Below are positions 28,560 through 36,837 of a stretch of DNA of 64,000 bases, one piece after another; the first letter of the stretch is position 1; each line of letters begins with the position of its first letter. The notes beneath the pieces are model-generated. The model worked only from the letters and a program-made list of their open reading frames with translations. It was not told where the DNA came from and ran no database searches. The stretch spans positions 36,421 to 100,420 of the forward strand of contig NZ_RZJR01000019.1 in assembly GCF_003990975.1 (NCBI RefSeq). Direction: 5' to 3'. The stretch is from Cohnella sp. AR92 (GTDB lineage: Bacteria; Bacillota; Bacilli; Paenibacillales; Paenibacillaceae). The translations under genes were made by a program, and so were the position numbers.

Positions 28560-28722
28560 CTTAAAGAATCGACTTGAAATCTTTTAAGTTAGGTCAGGGC
28601 AGGAGAAAGGGAAGAAACTTGCTGTTGTATCTTTGCGGGCTGCCTCGTGCGGTTAACGCTCGAACTGAGGATGCAGGCTTCTCTTTTACCGACTGTCCAA
28701 AATTCTGAAGGGGGCATCCAGA
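28560..28722 (+). ncRNA. candidate IS110 left-end non-coding RNA (bridge RNA region)
   Basis: The non-coding sequence directly before the IS110 transposase holds several potential stem-loops. In the IS110 family, the left-end non-coding region upstream of the transposase encodes the bridge RNA that pairs with target and donor DNA. The assignment follows from the family rule and from position; no RNA fold was computed. Confidence 0.4.
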
Positions 28723-29964
28723 ATGATCCATCCTAAAATGAATCATATCTATGTGGGGGTAGATTTGCACAAAGAGAAACATGTGGCGGTTGTCATTGAC
28801 TGCTGGAATGAAAAGACGCTGGGAACGTTCCGCTTTGCGAACAAGCCATCAGCGTTCCCTTCATTCGTTGAACAAGTCAAGTCCTGTACCACAGAGGGGC
28901 TGACACCTGTATTCGGTCTGGAGGATGTTAACGGATATGGGCGAGGCTTATCGATCTATCTAACAAGCGAAGGGTATGCGGTGAAGTCGGTAAACCCATC
29001 GCTTGCGAATGACAAGCGTAAAAGTAACCCACAGCCAAAGAAAAATGATAATTGGGATGCCCGAATCGTTGCCAAGATACTGCTTGACGAGTTGGACCAT
29101 CTACCGGATGCAAAGCCCCAAGATGTCTATTTCTCGTTAAAGCATTGCGTTAATCGCCAGGACTCATTGGTTTGCGAACTGACGAAGACGAAGAAGCAGC
29201 TCCACAATGAACTTAGCTATCACTATCCAAGTTACAAGAAGTTTTTCACCGATCTAACGGGGAAGACGGCGTTGGCATTCTGGAAGGAATATCCGTCCCC
29301 TCATTGTTTGAAGGATGTGCCAGTAGAGGACTTAGCGGAGTTTCTTCGAAAACATAGCAACAACTGTTTAACTGTCGGGAAAGCGATGGAAATAGTAGGT
29401 TGCATAGAGTCAGATGGAGACACGAAGCGCGGGAACCAGGGGGTGAAGGATGCGATGATTGTCAGTTATGTCCGACAGGTTGACTTCTTGAAAAAGGAAA
29501 TCGCAATGGTGGAAGAGCAAATCAAGGAACTGATGGATACCCTCGACTATAAGTTAGAATCCATGACAGGCATTGAACTTGTGACAGCAGCGGACTTTAT
29601 AGCCCGAATCGGTGACATTAGACGCTTCAAGAACGCCGATAAACTGGCGAAGTATGCAGGAATTGCACCATACGAGAACAGTTCAGGCATTAGGGAAAAC
29701 GTGAAGAAGAGTAAGTTGGGAGACCGTCACTTGCACGGGCTGTTCTACGACTTGGCCATACGACAGTTAGCGGTGACGAAAGGCAAGAAAGAACCTAGAA
29801 ACCCAGCAATGCTGGCATACTACCAAAGCAAATTGGATGCGAACAAGACGAAAAAGCAGGCTATCGTCTGTGTGATGAGAAAGCTGGTCAACGTTATTTT
29901 TGGCATGATGAAGCATAAAACTGCTTATGTAATGCCAGTGGTAGAAGAAAGAAGAGTAGGATAA
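28723..29964 (+). CDS. IS110-family transposase
   Basis: 413 residues, full length for the family. The N-terminal RuvC-like DEDD domain shows VGVDLHKEKH (first Asp), FGLEDVNGYG (Glu) and NDNWDARIVA (paired Asp). The C-terminal Transposase_20 domain has MTGIELVTAADFIARIG, AKYAGIAPYENSSG (with the catalytic Ser region) and KSKLGDRHL. Insertion is guided by a bridge RNA from the upstream non-coding region. The reading frame is intact, so the element may still be mobile. Confidence 0.93.
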   Translation: MIHPKMNHIYVGVDLHKEKHVAVVIDCWNEKTLGTFRFANKPSAFPSFVEQVKSCTTEGLTPVFGLEDVNGYGRGLSIYLTSEGYAVKSVNPSLANDKRKSNPQPKKNDNWDARIVAKILLDELDHLPDAKPQDVYFSLKHCVNRQDSLVCELTKTKKQLHNELSYHYPSYKKFFTDLTGKTALAFWKEYPSPHCLKDVPVEDLAEFLRKHSNNCLTVGKAMEIVGCIESDGDTKRGNQGVKDAMIVSYVRQVDFLKKEIAMVEEQIKELMDTLDYKLESMTGIELVTAADFIARIGDIRRFKNADKLAKYAGIAPYENSSGIRENVKKSKLGDRHLHGLFYDLAIRQLAVTKGKKEPRNPAMLAYYQSKLDANKTKKQAIVCVMRKLVNVIFGMMKHKTAYVMPVVEERRVG

Positions 29965-29980
29965 AATTGATAGAAGATAG

Positions 29981-30760
29981 CGGTTTATTAACTAGGATAC
30001 GTATGAGGGGCAGATTGATAATCCTCTGACGTTGAATCTTTATACGTATGTACTGAATAACCCACTAAACAGTATTGATCCTACAGGCCATAATCCGATA
30101 AGTGGGTGGTCATTGACTAAAAAGTTTATGGATAAAGTCCAAGATTCAGTGGAGTTTGCTGGGAAATGGGTGTATAACGGATTAACAGGCGGACTTGCTT
30201 CGGATATATACAATTCTGCAATCGGAGTGGACTTACTAACTGGACAAAAGTTATCTGCAACAGAAAGAGTCATAAGTGGTGCATCTGCTGCGCTCTTTTT
30301 CTCACCGGTGTTAGAGGAGTTTGTACTTACTTCAAACACAGTTAAGTCTATGCGGGTTCTTAATATTGGATCAGGTACCAATCCAATTAGAGGTGCGATA
30401 AACATTAATAATGTGATGAAGGATGGCGTAGATTTGGTAGCTGATGTTACAAAAAAACTACCTTTTGACACTGGTTCAATTGATAGCATAATATCAATTA
30501 ACCCTTACGGTTATAATCCCTTGAACGCTGCTACAAATACGGTTCTTAAAGAAGGGGGGACATTCACCATTGTCGGGCAAACATGGAACAAATATTTTAA
30601 CAATATCTATAAGGCTAGTTCTGAAGCACTCAAACAGATGGGATATGAGGTGGTTTCAAGAGGCGCTGCCTCTGATGCTTATAAGTTCGGAACTCAAACA
30701 ACGAATGGTAATCCTATAGATCCAGATACTCTTTTCCAAATAATCTTGCGAAAGATATAG
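29981..30760 (+). pseudogene. orphan RHS C-terminal tip (displaced or silent toxin cassette)
   Basis: From 29981 the frame reads R-F-I-N, then a TAG stop (29993-29995), then DTYEGQIDNPLTLNLYTY and NNPLNSIDPTG, the same end-of-shell signature as the full RHS protein, in frame. No shell precedes it; the IS110 right end does. The unique tip (about 215 residues) has a pretoxin-like motif (GVDLLTGQKLSATERVISG) and a Rossmann methyltransferase-like stretch (VLNIGSGTNP, then DSIISINPYG and VLKEGGTFTIVG). It has no signal peptide or start of its own; the Met at 30032 lies inside the signature. It probably waits for recombination into the full-length gene. Its immunity candidate is 8 bases downstream. 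Confidence 0.8.
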
Positions 30761-30768
30761 GTGACGAA

Positions 30769-31236
30769 ATGAATATTATATACATTACTGGAGAAAAGTT
30801 CAATTCAATTGGATTTGGTGAAGCTAAAATTGATTGTTCTCCTTCACGACATGTAGATGGCACTTTAACAGTTCAAGTCAGTAATATTGACTTCTCGGCC
30901 TCTTTAGCACAAGATATTGTTTCAAGTTATGAGGATGATGTAATAATAACAAACGCTACTTTAACTTTTGAAGAAGTTTCAAGGATAAAAGTAAAAGTTG
31001 CATTATATGAAGAAGATGGAAGATCATTCTTAGTTCAGCAGAGTGGGGAAATCTTGAGATTAAAAAAAGAATGGATATTCCCATACGAAAATGAAGGTTA
31101 TACATATAATTTTGGAGGTGTCTTAGATTGGCCTTATGGTCATTGCAGTATAGTTATCACTGCACACGGAAATGTGCTAATTCAATTTAATCAAGAAGAT
31201 TGTATCAATTTACGTGAATTTAACTTGAGAAAGTAA
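30769..31236 (+). CDS. candidate immunity protein for the orphan RHS tip
   Basis: 155 residues, acidic and cytoplasmic (no signal peptide), with no family I can name. It lies 8 bases behind the orphan tip, with a GTGACGAA-type weak ribosome site. It shows no resemblance to the other candidate immunity protein, as expected for proteins matched to different tips. The open frame is intact, so the cell would remain immune to siblings carrying this tip. Function is inferred from position. Confidence 0.65.
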   Translation: MNIIYITGEKFNSIGFGEAKIDCSPSRHVDGTLTVQVSNIDFSASLAQDIVSSYEDDVIITNATLTFEEVSRIKVKVALYEEDGRSFLVQQSGEILRLKKEWIFPYENEGYTYNFGGVLDWPYGHCSIVITAHGNVLIQFNQEDCINLREFNLRK

Positions 31237-31282
31237 ACAGCTTTATTACCATATGAGAGTGTAATAACTCCATGTAGTTTTC

Positions 31283-31620
31283 GTGCGCTTGCTAAGCTAG
31301 GTACAACTCGTCGGTGAAAGTCAGACCAAGGTAAGAGCCAAGTCGCCTTGTAGATGACAGGCAACTGGTGGAGAAATCCTAAGGTTGAAGCCCTGTGACA
31401 AAGCATTCCTTCCGGAGTGCAAGCAAAGGAACAGACCGTAACATCAAGTGAATCCTGCCGCATCGTCACATGGCCCCGAAAGGGACAAGAGAGAGTCGAG
31501 CCTTGTATCGGATAATTGCCGCATGCACAAGAAAGAGGAACATCGGAAAGCCTTATGAGGGAAAACCTCACGTACGGTTTGATGCAGGGGGGACTGGGAT
31601 ACCAGTCCCCCTCTACTTTT
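31283..31620 (+). other. group II intron remnant without reverse transcriptase
   Basis: It begins with GTGCG at 31283. A 34-nt domain V is present at 31547-31580 (catalytic AGC, GAAA-type loop, and a pairing arm ending CGTACGGTTT), and a domain VI hairpin (GGGGGACT, GGGATACC loop, AGTCCCCC) at about 31589-31613. Only about 340 nt remain, too short for a full ribozyme plus its protein. It sits just after a terminator-like hairpin remnant in the decayed trailing module, as expected of class C introns. The 3' end is approximate. Confidence 0.8.
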
Positions 31621-31742
31621 CGCCAACATACTGGTGTTTTCCCTAAGCAATTAGAAACATAACCGGATTCAGAAAGATGAACTTTGGTATGAAAATGATG
31701 GGATTGTCGGCCGATATCAGAGGTAGCGAAAGGAGGCAAAAC

Positions 31743-31900
31743 CATGCAAAAGTTGCCAAGACAATCGCCTCGTCGGACTTTGATGTTTAGATTGAGCTGG
31801 CGTTAGCTAACGTTGACCAAGGATTAGTTCCTCGATCTAGTCCAGTTGTGGAAGGGACTGGAAGAGACGGATTCGTCGTGACCTTGGCTTAAAGGAATAG
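31743..31900 (+). pseudogene. decayed copy of the 54-codon trailing-module gene
   Basis: The stretch around TCGTCGGACTTTGATG and GAGCTGGCGTTAGCTAACG matches the intact gene at 24704, but a frameshift and an early stop (GATGTTTAG) break it. A ribosome site (AAAGGAGG) is still visible before the ATG at 31743. The flanks match the intact module as well. Confidence 0.75.
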
Positions 31901-31914
31901 GTGCTGTCGCTAAT

Positions 31915-32231
31915 ACGAACGTCATGCTTTCGGTTTACAGGATTCTTCGATAATGATCGGGTGAGATTTTACCGACAAGCGGGGTGAACAGGTGCAGTAC
32001 CCGGCAAGCGCAAGCGAGATACGGTAAATAGGGGGCGGGTACAGTGGGACGATGACGGCGAACAAATTTCTCATTGCCGAGGAAACGTCTTGAATTACTC
32101 AACCAATAGCTTCTTGGTCACTGAATATGGCGAAGCTCCTTGGCTTGAAGCAGTGAAAGCACTTCTTGGGTCCAGCTTCCTTCTTGTCAGAAGGAAGCTG
32201 GACGAAAGGGTGATCGAAATCAAAGAACACC
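31915..32231 (-). pseudogene. decayed trailing-module copy, including the 3' end of an XRE gene
   Basis: 31915-32075 resembles the non-coding stretch 24960-25119. 32076-32231 resembles the last 160 bases of the XRE gene at 25120 (CCAATAGCTTCTTGGTCA and GCGAAGCTCCTTGGCTTGAAG are shared) but carries indels that destroy the frame. The helix-turn-helix half is missing. Confidence 0.75.
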
Positions 32232-32333
32232 CTGTGATTTTAAATGCTTCCGCGCTTTACGGAAGTTCTACGACAACCTATTGTTTGTCAAAGAAGGGCC
32301 TAAGCCTAGACAACCCTCATAGACGGAACGAAG

Positions 32334-32513
32334 TCACTTCTCCCAATGAATGAACCGGCTGACGACAGAAACGATCGGCGACGCATCCAGATCCATCAGG
32401 CCGTTCAGATCGGACACGACGTAGATCAACAAGAATGGCAGCAGCCCGATGGCGAGCAGCGCCATGACCATCCCGACCGTAACACTGCGCACGATACGGC
32501 CCCATGCGATCAT
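32334..32513 (-). CDS. small membrane protein downstream of yhbH
   Basis: 59 residues with one or two hydrophobic stretches (VGMVMALLAIGLLPFLLIYV) and a short polar C-terminus. The ATG at 32513 follows GGGGTGAG. It lies 80 bases downstream of yhbH on the same strand, with a weak hairpin between. GC content returns to the core level here, so it marks the right flank of the toxin island. The family is not recognised. Confidence 0.55.
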   Translation of the reverse strand: MIAWGRIVRSVTVGMVMALLAIGLLPFLLIYVVSDLNGLMDLDASPIVSVVSRFIHWEK

Positions 32514-32554
32514 GAGACTCACCCCGCTTTTCCAATAAGATTAGGAATGGAAGA

Positions 32555-32584
32555 AGCGACCGTCTCGGAAGGAGGGCGGTCGCT
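32555..32584 (-). terminator. hairpin after yhbH
   Basis: AGCGACCG pairs with CGGTCGCT, with only a mixed T/C tail on the minus strand. It is probably a weak terminator or a processing site. Confidence 0.4.
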
Positions 32585-32593
32585 CGCGTATGG

Positions 32594-33739
32594 TCACCCT
32601 ACGGCGTCTCTCTTCTTGAAGAACGTCTTGAGAGCGCTATAGATCTCGGTTTTCTCCTTGATGACATGATAGAGAAACTGCTGATGCTCGAGATGCTTGT
32701 AGGCGGACATGAGGGTGCTGGAGCGATTGTATTGGTTCACTTCCCCATAGCCGAAAATATTCGCAACATTCAGAATTTCTTTGATAAGCCGAACGCATCT
32801 CTCGTTGTCGCTGGTCAGGTTGTCGCCGTCGGAGAAATGGAAGGGGTAGATGTTGTAGAGAGACGGGGAGTACCGGCTGTCGATGATCTCCAGCGCCTTG
32901 ATGTAAGCGGACGAACAGATCGTGCCGCCGCTCTCGCCGCGGGTGAAGAACTCCTCCTCGGTCACTTCCTTGGCTTCCGTATGGTGCGCGATAAACACGA
33001 TCTCGACTTTCTCGTACTGCCTTCTCAGGAATCTCGTCATCCAGAAGAAGAACGAGCGGGCGCAGTACTTCTCGAAGGAGCCCATGCTTCCCGACGTATC
33101 CATCATGGCCAGGATCACGGCATTGTTCTGGGGCTTCACGATGTCCTCCCATGTCTTGAAGCGGAGGTCGTCGGGGGAGATGCCGGCGATCTCGGGCCGT
33201 CCCTCGCGGGAGTTGCGGCGCAGGTTCTCCAGGATCGTCCGTTTCTTGTCGATGTTGGACATGATCCCTTTGCGGCGAACGTCGGTGAAGCGGACGTCCT
33301 TCATCTCGATCTGTTCTTTCTCCTTGCGCTTCAGATAAGGCAGCTCCAGCTCCTCGAACAGCAGATTTTCCAACTCCGCTATGGAGATCTCCGCTTCCAC
33401 AACATCGTCGCCCGGCTGGTCGCCGGCTCCTTCCCCCTTGCCGCTGCCGCTCTGGGGGTCGGTACCGAGAACGTCGCCGACCTGGCTGTCCCCGGATCCT
33501 TGGCCGACATGCTTGCGCTTGTTGTTGTTATAGATGAAGCGATACTCTTCCATGCTGCGAATCGGAATCTTGATGATCTGCTTCCCGTCCGAGAGGACGA
33601 TATTCTCTTCCGACAGCAGGTCGGGCAAGTTCTGCTTGATAGCCTCGCGAACCTTCTGCTGATGCCGCGACTGATCCTGGTATCCCTTGCGATGCAATGA
33701 CCAGTCTTCGCGCGACAGGATGAAAGCCGGCTCAGTCAT
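32594..33739 (-). CDS. yhbH: sporulation protein YhbH (DUF444)
   Basis: 381 residues with the characteristic N-terminus (FILSREDWSLHRKG, QQKVREAIKQNLPDL) and a Gly-rich loop (GQGSGDSQVGD). A von Willebrand A-like segment follows, with MMDTSGSMG (metal-binding DxSxS type) and SSAYIKALEII. The family is expressed in the mother cell or forespore in bacilli, and in other bacteria it associates with PrkA-type kinases; its molecular role is unsettled. AAAAGGTGG precedes the ATG. It is divergent from the DUF423 gene. Confidence 0.93.
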   Translation of the reverse strand: MTEPAFILSREDWSLHRKGYQDQSRHQQKVREAIKQNLPDLLSEENIVLSDGKQIIKIPIRSMEEYRFIYNNNKRKHVGQGSGDSQVGDVLGTDPQSGSGKGEGAGDQPGDDVVEAEISIAELENLLFEELELPYLKRKEKEQIEMKDVRFTDVRRKGIMSNIDKKRTILENLRRNSREGRPEIAGISPDDLRFKTWEDIVKPQNNAVILAMMDTSGSMGSFEKYCARSFFFWMTRFLRRQYEKVEIVFIAHHTEAKEVTEEEFFTRGESGGTICSSAYIKALEIIDSRYSPSLYNIYPFHFSDGDNLTSDNERCVRLIKEILNVANIFGYGEVNQYNRSSTLMSAYKHLEHQQFLYHVIKEKTEIYSALKTFFKKRDAVG

Positions 33740-33962
33740 GGCGTGGACACCACCTTTTTTGGCAAGTGTAAAAATCGTGTGTTATTCAATATATTCTAGT
33801 TCTCACAAACGATGTGTGCGATTTTTCTAAGCTGTGATTCCCATCATAAGATCGAGGCCTTTCCGGCGAATCATTTGTCCCATTTCGTTCATGGCGTTAA
33901 GCCGGGGAAAAGGGTATGATGGTAACAGACTGCCACGATTTGCCTTTAAGGGAGGATATACC

Positions 33963-34337
33963 GTGTTAAGGAAATATGCGATGATCGGCGCTTTCATTGC
34001 GCTGTTGGCTGTCGTATTCGGAGCGTTCGGCGCTCACGCGCTCAAGGACCAGATCTCCGAGGACGACCTGAAGACATTCGAGACCGGCGTTCGTTATCAG
34101 ATGTACCATGGGCTGGGCCTTCTGCTAATCGCCCTTCTGGGAGACCGGTTCGGCTCCGGCAAAAAGATGGTTTGGGCGGGGCGGCTGCTCGTGCTCGGAG
34201 TCATCCTGTTCTCGGGAAGCCTCTACGGCTTGTCCCTGACGGGGCTGACCTTCTTCGGTCCGATTACCCCGCTCGGCGGCGTTTCCTTCATCGCCGGCTG
34301 GCTCTGCGTGATTCTGGCGGCAAGGAAGGCACAATAG
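33963..34337 (+). CDS. DUF423 family membrane protein (YwdK-like)
   Basis: 124 residues with four predicted membrane segments and the family signature GAFGAHALKD near the first. VRYQMYHGLGLLL and ITPLGGVSFIAGW follow. The GTG start at 33963 has AAGGGAGG 8 bases upstream; an open frame further back lacks a ribosome site. DUF423 proteins are small inner-membrane proteins without a settled biochemical function. It stands alone, divergent from yhbH. Confidence 0.88.
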   Translation: MLRKYAMIGAFIALLAVVFGAFGAHALKDQISEDDLKTFETGVRYQMYHGLGLLLIALLGDRFGSGKKMVWAGRLLVLGVILFSGSLYGLSLTGLTFFGPITPLGGVSFIAGWLCVILAARKAQ

Positions 34338-34421
34338 TTTCAAAAATGTCGAATTTTGTTATATAATGAAGATCATACATCGTTTGTCATGTTTCCCATA
34401 AGGGAGGAAGGACGTAGCCTT

Positions 34422-36122
34422 GTGAACGGATGGACCGACATAACGTCTTACGAGCTCGAGCTTCTTCACTCGATTTACAACAGTCCGATCACGATAGCCG
34501 TCTTGAGCAGCGATGGACGCTTGCTCGACCTGAATCAAGATTCCAGCGATTACTTCGGATATGACAAGTCGGAAATGATCGGCGAGCCGTTCTTGAGATG
34601 GCTCGATCCGTCTTCTTATGAGACTGGCGTTCAAGCCTTTAGAAGATCGCTGCTCGGCGAGAAAGTCACGGAGGACATTCGCATCTTCCACAAAGCCGGA
34701 CATGCGGTCGATCTGAACGTGACGATGACCCGCATGCACCGCGACGGAGAAGCGGCCGGCGTCGTCTTCGTGCTGCAGGATGTCACCCAGCACAAGAGAT
34801 CGCTGAAGCGCAATCACTACCTGGCCCATTATGACGATATGACGGGGCTGCCGAATCGCCGTCTCTTCCTTCAGAATCTGCAGAAACGCATGTCGGAGAT
34901 GAGCAGAGGGGAGAGCCGGCTTGCGGTCTGCTACCTGGACGTCGATCGATTCAAGCTGGTGAATGCGTCCTTCGGCCGCGAAGCGGGGGACATGCTCCTT
35001 CTGCTGATAGCCGCGAGGCTGAATCTATTCTTCCAAGGAGAGAGCGATCTGGCCCGGATGGAAGGCGACGAGTTCGCGGGCATTCTCCTCGACGTCCAAG
35101 GAGAAGAGGACCTCTCGCACCGCATGCGTCTTCTCATGAGCTTGTTCGATGAGCCGTTCCTGCTGGGAGAGTCGCCTATCCACGTATCCGTAAGCATCGG
35201 CATCATGATGAGCGACGGTCTTGCGGAGGATGCTCCTTCTCTGCTTAAGAAGGCGGATACCGCCTTGAACAAGGTGAAGGAGAACGGCCGCAACGATTAT
35301 CAGCTGTATTCCCCGGACGTCGACCAGCAGGCGCTGCGTCGTCTCCAGCTTCAGCATGAACTGATGAAGGCGTTGCAGAACCAGGAATTCCTGCTGCATT
35401 ATCAGCCCCAATACGAACTTGCCAGCGGAAGGATCGTCGGGATGGAAGCTCTCGTTCGCTGGCATCACCCGAAGAGAGGCCTCGTCCCCCCCGGGGAGTT
35501 CATCCCGGCCGCGGAGGACAGCGGAATCATCGTTCCGCTCGGAGATTGGGTGATTCAAGAGGCTTGCAGACAAAACAAGGAATGGCAGGACGCCGGCCTG
35601 CCTCCAATTCCGGTGTCCGTCAATTTGTCGGCTCGCCAATTCTCGCAGCGCAATCTCATAGGCAAGATCGCCGAGGTTCTCGAAGCGACGGGACTCGATC
35701 CGAACTACCTGGAGCTGGAGATCACGGAGAGCATGACGATGGATGTGGAGCGGGCCACTTCCTTCCTGGAGCAGCTGTCGGAGCTCGGCGTGGGCATCAG
35801 CATCGACGACTTCGGCACGGGCTACAGCTCGTTCCATTATTTGCGCAACTTCCCGATCGGAAGCCTCAAGATCGACCGATCGTTCGTAAGGGACATCCAG
35901 CAGGACCCGAACGATGCCGCTATCGTAGCGGCCATCATCGCCATGGCCCATAATCTTCAGCTGGAAGTCATCGCCGAAGGCGTGGAGACGATCGAGCAGG
36001 TTCAATTCCTGCAGCAGCATGGCTGCGACGAGATGCAAGGGTACTACGGAAGCCCGCCGCTGCCCAAGTCGCAGATCGAGGGGCTCCTATACGAAGGCGG
36101 CAAGTTGGAAGGGCAAGGGTAG
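34422..36122 (+). CDS. PAS-GGDEF-EAL cyclic-di-GMP signalling protein
   Basis: 566 residues from GTG 34422, with GGAGGAAGGA 10 bases before; a longer frame starts upstream without a ribosome site. A PAS domain spans about 10-125, and a GGDEF domain about 140-300 whose active-site loop reads EGDEF, one residue off GGDEF. An EAL domain (about 320-560) has the EAL motif at about residue 341 (MEALVRWHH), DDFGTGYS, LKIDRSF and AEGVET, so phosphodiesterase residues look intact. No membrane segment is seen, so it is cytoplasmic. It may make or, more securely, degrade cyclic-di-GMP; the GGDEF domain may instead be a GTP-sensing regulatory module. Confidence 0.92.
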   Translation: MNGWTDITSYELELLHSIYNSPITIAVLSSDGRLLDLNQDSSDYFGYDKSEMIGEPFLRWLDPSSYETGVQAFRRSLLGEKVTEDIRIFHKAGHAVDLNVTMTRMHRDGEAAGVVFVLQDVTQHKRSLKRNHYLAHYDDMTGLPNRRLFLQNLQKRMSEMSRGESRLAVCYLDVDRFKLVNASFGREAGDMLLLLIAARLNLFFQGESDLARMEGDEFAGILLDVQGEEDLSHRMRLLMSLFDEPFLLGESPIHVSVSIGIMMSDGLAEDAPSLLKKADTALNKVKENGRNDYQLYSPDVDQQALRRLQLQHELMKALQNQEFLLHYQPQYELASGRIVGMEALVRWHHPKRGLVPPGEFIPAAEDSGIIVPLGDWVIQEACRQNKEWQDAGLPPIPVSVNLSARQFSQRNLIGKIAEVLEATGLDPNYLELEITESMTMDVERATSFLEQLSELGVGISIDDFGTGYSSFHYLRNFPIGSLKIDRSFVRDIQQDPNDAAIVAAIIAMAHNLQLEVIAEGVETIEQVQFLQQHGCDEMQGYYGSPPLPKSQIEGLLYEGGKLEGQG

Positions 36123-36148
36123 AATGCTTATTTCTCCATATAACAATC

Positions 36149-36185
36149 AAAGGCCGATCCTTATTGAAGTTAAGGATCGGCCTTT
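36149..36185. terminator. bidirectional terminator
   Basis: A perfect 15-bp stem, AAAGGCCGATCCTTA and TAAGGATCGGCCTTT, separates two convergent genes. Confidence 0.9.
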
Positions 36186-36199
36186 GCGGTTGACTGCGC

Positions 36200-36619
36200 C
36201 TATTCAATGAAATCGTCGATCTCGTTCAAGTAGATGGAATAGACTCTCTTCTCATCGACATGATAGAGCGTAAGCAGCGTTTGTTCCGGATCGAAGTTAA
36301 CGATCCTGCACGGCATGGATTGCTTGATGCCCTTCCCGCGGTTCAGGTTAACCCGAATCAGCTTGTTCGACTGGATGTAACCTCGTATCTTGGCGTCGAG
36401 GTTGTCCGTCAGGAGGAGACTGGTGCGCTCCGAAGAAGCAAGCTCCTTCTTGATCGTCTCTCCAAGCTTCATTCCGGATTGTATTCGGTAGTCCGCGAGT
36501 TCACCCTCGTTCAGAAGGTGCAGGAGCTTCTCCATGGCGATGCCGTTGCTCGGTGCGCGGATCAAGATGTCGACTTGGAAGAGGTAAGAACCGTCTTCCG
36601 AAGCTTTGTTTTTAGTCAT
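36200..36619 (-). CDS. hypothetical cytoplasmic protein, 139 residues
   Basis: 139 residues from the ATG at 36619; a longer frame from 36655 lacks a ribosome site. Mixed alpha/beta character. No transmembrane segment or motif I recognise; an N-terminal stretch (YLFQVDILIRAPSNG) and a C-terminal beta-rich stretch (CRIVNFDPEQTLLTLYHVDEK) suggest a compact fold. Codon use matches the core genome. It ends convergently at a shared terminator. The function is unknown. Confidence 0.7.
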   Translation of the reverse strand: MTKNKASEDGSYLFQVDILIRAPSNGIAMEKLLHLLNEGELADYRIQSGMKLGETIKKELASSERTSLLLTDNLDAKIRGYIQSNKLIRVNLNRGKGIKQSMPCRIVNFDPEQTLLTLYHVDEKRVYSIYLNEIDDFIE

Positions 36620-36837
36620 GGCTGATCCAAACCCCCGAGGTAACCCAGCATTCAACTATCAAAATGGATACCGTTAGTTATAATATACCATGTTTCTACT
36701 GGTTAAAATAGTACAAATTGGGCATTTCCCTATCGATTACACAGGACCTATTGCATAGTCGCGAGCATAGTATGGTTCGAATGCACTATTGAGATACCCT
36801 CAGCAGCTGCATGATCGCTATTGGGAGGTGATTATCG

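Larger units (their letters stand above)
28560..29980 (+). mobile_element. IS110-family insertion sequence
   Basis: One transposase gene with a non-coding left region of about 160 bases and a very short right end. No terminal inverted repeats are apparent, as is usual for IS110. The right end directly abuts RHS core homology at 29981. The left end is approximate. Confidence 0.75.
13149..32333. other. polymorphic-toxin (RHS/YD) genomic island
   Basis: This block is visibly richer in A+T than both flanks. It contains a very large secreted protease, an RHS protein with a C-terminal tip, candidate immunity genes, recombinase, IS110 and group II intron sequences, and decayed duplicates. The right edge is placed where GC-rich sequence resumes at the small membrane-protein gene before yhbH. 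No flanking direct repeat was found by eye, so the boundaries are compositional. Confidence 0.7.

Noticed and set aside
31191..31745. 184-codon open frame on the minus strand
   Set aside because: It overlaps the group II intron remnant and its flanks; the sequence is typical of spurious frames annotated across intron RNAs and has no family resemblance.
32666..33700. Long plus-strand frame opposite yhbH (344 codons)
   Set aside because: High-GC antisense shadow of yhbH; no ribosome site and no family resemblance.
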